NCBI GenBank assembly: GCA_037179385.1
Contig: CM074185.1
Span: 53,137,000 to 53,200,999 of the forward strand
Origin: Holothuria scabra
Taxonomy: Eukaryota; Echinodermata; Holothuroidea; Aspidochirotida; Holothuriidae
Length of the DNA: 64,000 nucleotides
Reading direction: 5' to 3'
The notes under the pieces are model-generated. The model was given only the letters and a program-made list of their open reading frames with translations. It had not been told where the DNA came from and made no database searches. Positions 59,787 to 64,000 of this stretch are shown in pieces. The position numbers and the translations under genes were made by a program. How positions within the stretch are numbered: the first letter of the stretch is position 1; every line of letters starts with the position of its first letter.

Positions 59787-60033
59787 TTGTCACCTGAACG
59801 ATTTGGAGAACATTCCCGTGTTTCTCATAATTGGACTGCTATACGTCGCCACCAATCCATCTGTATTCAGCGCCGCTATGCACTTCCGCATTTTTACGTT
59901 GGCCCGTTTCCTGCATTATTTCGTGTACGTTAACGGCATTCCCCAGCCTGCCAGGGTATTGTGTTTCATTGCTGGTGTCATCGCTACCGTTTCAATGGCG
60001 GTGCAAATCCTGATGACTGTATTCCAGTTGTAA
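59787..60033 (+). CDS. MGST1-like: MGST1-like exon 3 (catalytic/membrane region)
   Basis: The exon is 247 nt including the stop TAA at 60031-60033. The acceptor CTTTCTTTCTCATCAG is strong. The join completes Arg79 and gives C80-H81-L-N83-D84-L-E86-N87, the MAPEG signature, followed by three hydrophobic helices (about 90-101, 115-127 and 137-157). Arg119, Tyr126 and Arg135 have the same spacing (7 and 9) as the glutathione-contacting Arg114, Tyr121 and Arg130 of rat MGST1, so catalysis is likely intact. The PQPAR turn matches the family's P-Q-P-N-R. FAPEG members such as FLAP or LTC4S are shorter and lack the exon 2 loop, which favours MGST1 over them. Confidence 0.96.
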
Positions 60034-62079
60034 TGTGAAAAGACGACAAAAGAAAACAGCGGACAGTGTATGAAGCGCCATATTCACTAAATGACTCAAG
60101 ATATATAATGGAACATAAAACATTATTTCAAAAGTACCGTGGTATTTGAAAAAAAAATCCAAAGCCAAATTTATTTCTGATGAGCCTATGTGAACGAGGA
60201 ACATGGGAATGAATGAATGGAACTTTCACCAGAATGCTTAGCATATGTTCCTCTTTAGCATATCAAAAATAAATTTAGCTCTGGACTATTCCTTTTAATT
60301 GCTAATTTCGACGTACTTCCTGCAGAAATCCTGCAAGGGACTCATTACTGTACGTCACTGGTTGACACTGATTCTAGTTGGCATAGAGCATGCGCAGGAA
60401 CATGATATGTTTTTAGCTTGATTGCAGAATGTAGACGAATCAGAATCTACTTTTCATTGTCACGTGACGAAAATGTAAGCGTGCCTCATCAACTCTGTTG
60501 TCAAGCAGTCGTGGCGCCATTTGTTTGTAAATATAAATGAGTCATAATGTAAAACACTTTATACAAGCAGATTTTACCCTTGTGACTAGAAGTGTAGATT
60601 TGCCTAATCTATTATTCGCCTGTGGTAAGAGACAACTACAGGGACGAACCTTACATGAAAGTTTTGAAACCATATTTGAACTTGTTCTTCTTTATCTTGC
60701 TTACTCTGCAACACATTCTTGGTGATTTGTCTTTAAAGGTCATCTAAATAGCTACTAATCATTTAACTACCCCTTCACCTTAACTCTAAAGCTACCTGTA
60801 ACCAGGCATAAAATGGGAGGCAAAAATCGATCCCAATGACTGCAGTTGCTGCTAAAAACCACGGAGAACCAAAAATTCCCAATAAAACACCAGTTGCGAG
60901 TTGTACTAGTCCTATTTTTTCGTCAATTTTCCTTCCCGAAATGGTTATTGCCCACTCAGAATTTTTCTCAGCAGTAGTGTGTTTAAAAGGGGGCCGGGCA
61001 CAGGCCCCCCTCCACCTCCGAAGTCAGTCGGGAGAAATCACTCAGTCGGAGGATTTACAGGTTCGAGGAAGAGGAAAAACTTGAAGAGACACACTTAGCA
61101 TCCAAACCTTAACCACACACCAGCCCCCGTGGGGGCAGAAAAAATGGTTATCAAAGCAAAAAAAAAAGGTCCTTGAAAATTCGGATAGCACAAGGATGCG
61201 CCAAGGACTGAAGTGCGAAAAAACAAAAAAAAAAACAAAAAAAGAAAAGTCATCAAAATCCATTCCAGTCGGGGGAATCACAGGTTGTGCCCCCCCCCCC
61301 TCCACACCTTCGAAATCCTGCATACGCTACTGGTTCTCAGGACTGTTTTCTAAAGAGCGACCAGTACTTGAATACTTCTGCATGACTTTTTCCTGTGTTG
61401 CAAATGATATGCAAATGCTTTAAACCTTGTTAAGTTCCGCTTAGATATAAGCATCCGTCTTGTTTTCTAACATAATGAATTTTTATGTTTGTGCTACCAT
61501 AACTCTTCATTCCATCGAAGCTAAATGACTGATGAGGCCGACCTAGGCCTGCACATTGCAGAGAATTTATTTATAGAACGCTGAAACACAAATGCACCCA
61601 TATGAAGTATTCCTTAAAGTTTAAAGAATGGTACAAATGGTCCAGACAAATAACATGAATTCAAGATTGAACTTATATAGAACCGTTAATGTCATCGAAT
61701 ATATCATAATAACCACCAGATCGCATCATCGTATGTTCTACTTCTGTTTTGTCGCTCCAATATATCGTATTTTTAACTTTTTCGTGAAACACGAAATTCA
61801 AACAATAAACGGTCTATATATCGAATATTTTGTAACAACTTAATTTTTGTTAAGATCCAAATTTAGTACCATGTGTGCTTTTCTCATGCTAGTGAGCCCT
61901 CTACCATCTTCATAAATTCTAAGCTCTGTATTAGGACAGGTGTTCGTCACACTCCCGAGAGTAAGGTTATTTTAGCAAATTGAAAATGTCAAGTTTAAAG
62001 CGCGCTAACAATTTTATTTCTTCAGTCTATTAATGGAATAGGGTGTAATAACATCATGACCATGGCAAGTTAGCTTACA
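60034..62079. other. Region downstream of the MGST1-like gene
   Basis: It contains the 3' UTR of gene 2. One AATAAA occurs at 60268-60273, but within a repeat fragment shared with 14560-14600, so it is only a candidate poly(A) signal. A-rich and C-rich repeats lie at 60980-61330. No further gene was recognised. Confidence 0.45.
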
Positions 62080-63413
62080 CACTGTTAAAAATTTCTGTAA
62101 ATTTACAGACTTTTTTTAACTTAAACTTTTTGTATTTTACTTTTAATAGAGATTTTCTGTATCTTTACAGACACTTTGTATTGCTACAATAAAAAGAGGT
62201 TGTTTAACATGTATTTTCTGTTTATTTGAAAATCATTTCTGACTGCATTTTACTGCTTTGTAAAACTTTTTCTGTAAATTTACAGAAATTTTAACAGTAT
62301 TTTGTATTTTTCTGATTTCACATAAAAATACTGTCATTTAACAAACATTCATTTTGTTTTTAAGCTGAAAAAGAAACAAAAATAGGCCCAAACAAACAAA
62401 TAAGGAACAGCCAGAAAATTTTTAATATGTAACATGCATCGTTCTGCGAAGTTTCAGTTTAAAAAAAAAATTTTTTGGCAAATTTATGGCCCTATTTGAA
62501 AATTAACTTACATTTATTATAAAAGCATACCTAGTTATTACGTTCTTAGTTATAAATATCATACAACTGGTGTTTTGTCACACATTTTTAAGTAAAAAGA
62601 AATTGTAAGGCCCTAATTTCAGAGCACTGACAATTGGTATACTGATGTCAACTCATCGCCACAGGCGCTCATGCACTTGATAGGAGCAAATTAAAAACGT
62701 TTCACAAATTTACTTGAAAGAGTCTGTAAATTTACCACTTTATGACGTAAATCTCATTTTGCATAAATGGGTGGAGCTTATTTTGTAGGCATTTTCCTAA
62801 CAAAAGGATTGCTGTTGCTTTGAATAATATCTTTTTTGGCTTTTTTTAATCAGGAAGTGATAAACTTATTGTTTACCTTGTCTGGAAATGTTTGCAATCA
62901 ATGTTTTTGCATTCTTTGTCATATTTATTTTAAAAACAATTATTATGTTGTACAAAAAATGTGACTTTCCAATTACAAAGTTCCTAGAGATAGCAGTCTA
63001 CTTGACAACAATATGACAACAAAGCATCCTCAATGTGTTTTGATTGAAAACAACTTCGTAACGACACATTACGTTGATAAGCAAATACCTGATCTACGTA
63101 ATGATGAAGTGTATGTTACGTAATAACATATGAAAGGTAAAAAGCGATATTATAATAAATATTAAAACGTCGGGAATGAAAACAGTAGGCTGTAAATTCA
63201 CATAAAATTAAGGTAAACAAAACAGAACAATTCTGTAATTCGATTTTACAGTAGACTTTTGTAAACTAATTTACATGCAAAAACTGTAAAGAAAAAACAA
63301 ACCCTTAATGTTTTTTCATGATTACAGTCTGGCTGTAAAAAAAAACATTATTTGGTTGGAAAAAAATTTGCCATAAAAATTATGTAAATTTACAGAGAAA
63401 TTTTTTAACAGTG
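62080..63413. mobile_element. 1.33-kb element with CACTGTTAAAA ends
   Basis: Ends CACTGTTAAAAATTTCTGTA and the inverted CACTGTTAAAAAATTTCTCT are each followed by a TGTAAATTTACAG-type palindrome. CA flanks both ends. The interior repeats CTGTAAATTTACAG-like words in both outer thirds (62080-62330 and 63190-63400). The AT-rich centre has no open frame of note. Confidence 0.75.
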
Positions 63414-63477
63414 CATCCTCTCAGTTACATCTTCTCTCACTAATTAAGGTTTCTCCTTCTAGCACTGAAAACCGCGT

Positions 63478-63705
63478 GTTTTGACGAACGGTAAGAGCAT
63501 CCGCCTCTCACGCGGAAGGGCCCGGGTTCTATTACCAGGTCGAGTCAAACCAAAGACCCTAAAAATGGAACCTTCTGCCGTTGTGCGTGATGCTTCGCAT
63601 AAGCAATGGAGTAGGGAAAACAAGCCAATGGGCCACAACTGGAAAAAAGGCCATGGCCGGCTCGACTTGAACCAATAGGTTGGAAACTGGGCCGTAAAAC
63701 TCTAT
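63478..63705 (+). mobile_element. tRNA-derived SINE, copy 2
   Basis: The 5' part has GGTAAGAGCATCCGCCTCTC (A-box region) and CCGGGTTCTATTACCAGG (B-box region). The body shares GCAATGGAGTAGGGAAAACA, AAGGCCATGGCCGGCTCGAC and ACTGGGCCGTAAAACTCTAT with copy 1. It is not a functional tRNA because the acceptor and T stems do not close. Confidence 0.85.
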
Positions 63706-64000
63706 CTAACAAACAAACTAACTTCTAGCACTGAATACAAGCAAGAATATTATGATGAACACTTGCAGGCAGTCACCTCTTACCACTCTTACCCCAAACC
63801 ACATTTTTTTGTAGTATTCCACAAAAATTCTCGACTGAAAGAGCTCTTTCATTAACCGCAAGTTCAAAAATGCAGAGTACACAGCTTTTGTTTAAGTAAA
63901 ACTGATCTCAGTCTAGCTGAATAATTGCTTGTGATTAATATATTTCAATATGTCTTACAGTGAATATATTTATCACTTAGTATAACAATATCATCATTTG

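Larger units (their letters stand above)
51333..60033 (+). other. MGST1-like: Gene 2 span: microsomal glutathione S-transferase 1-like, three coding exons
   Basis: Three exons (51333-51470, 57883-57980, 59787-60033) join in frame (phase 0, then phase 2) into a 160-residue MAPEG protein, close to the usual length of about 155. The order matches vertebrate MGST1: first membrane helix, cytosolic loop, then the conserved H-x-N-D-x-E-N region and three further helices. Introns are 6.4 kb and 1.8 kb. Intron 1 contains the interrupted LINE, a hAT element and one TTAA MITE; intron 2 contains another TTAA MITE in inverse orientation and a GGCAAGGAATC-family repeat. The product is an integral membrane enzyme of the endoplasmic reticulum and outer mitochondrial membrane that conjugates glutathione to lipophilic electrophiles and reduces lipid peroxides, as known for the family. 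Promoter elements and the poly(A) signal were not clearly identified. Confidence 0.92.

Noticed and set aside
60268..60273. AATAAA as the poly(A) signal of the MGST1-like gene
   Set aside because: It lies in a dispersed repeat fragment also present near 14580, so it cannot be assigned without transcript data.
61528..61560. CTGATGAG motif suggesting a hammerhead ribozyme
   Set aside because: No GAAA core or closing stems at the required positions.
63485..63540. Possible tRNA gene
   Set aside because: A and B box-like words exist, but the cloverleaf does not close and the sequence continues into a SINE body shared with 8246-8482.

Overview
This window is animal genomic DNA: interrupted genes with GT..AG introns, AT-rich spacer and dense transposon debris. 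The exon content (an EGF_CA/HYR modular protein and an MGST1-type gene), together with tRNA-derived SINEs and LINE fragments, fits a marine invertebrate deuterostome. An echinoderm such as a sea cucumber is my best guess, but that is inference and not proven here. There is no bacterial gene organisation.

Two multi-exon host genes can be assembled by eye. Gene 1 is on the minus strand, from 40036 down to 3274 and probably beyond the left edge. It encodes a secreted modular protein: signal peptide (39967-40036), Thr/Asp/Glu-rich linker (36286-36399), six HYR-type beta-sandwich domains (33699-33923, 31526-31750, 29283-29510, 23181-23405, 19796-20019, 17715-17942), then four EGF-like domains (14647-14769, 8936-9043, 7637-7795, 3274-3441). 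Every internal exon is flanked by phase-1 introns, so any exon can be duplicated or skipped without changing the frame; the one exception is a frameshifted HYR exon at 19796-20019. Gene 2 is on the plus strand (51333-60033) and is a complete three-exon MGST1-like microsomal glutathione S-transferase of 160 residues. The two genes are divergent, with their start codons about 11.3 kb apart.

The HYR part arose by segmental duplication. A block of about 7 kb carrying three HYR exons exists twice in the same orientation (copy A about 16.16-23.74 kb, copy B about 28.68-35.63 kb). Introns are still alignable, so each copy serves as the empty-site control for transposons in the other. Copy A alone carries a 966-bp fold-back element with 10-bp target duplications, a TTAA MITE, a TA MITE and a palindromic element. 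Copy B alone carries a 560-bp TTAA repeat and a hAT element with a transposase remnant. The middle HYR exon of copy A has a 1-nt deletion, yet it is nearly identical to its partner in B while the neighbouring exon pairs differ by about 6-7 percent, which suggests recent gene conversion.

The rest is mostly repeats. They include a 180-bp tandem repeat (4918-5640), two copies of one tRNA-SINE (8246-8482 and 63478-63705), several LINE fragments (13.75-14.29, 37.24-37.83, 46.52-47.70 and 52.03-55.11 kb), and a 4.9-kb element with about 480-bp inverted ends (44321-49201). There are also at least two TTAA-flanked non-autonomous families, two hAT elements with 8-bp target duplications, and three hairpin MITEs with CACT..TAAAA ends. 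No CRISPR array, operon, rRNA or genuine tRNA gene was seen. All identities and counts are by-eye estimates.
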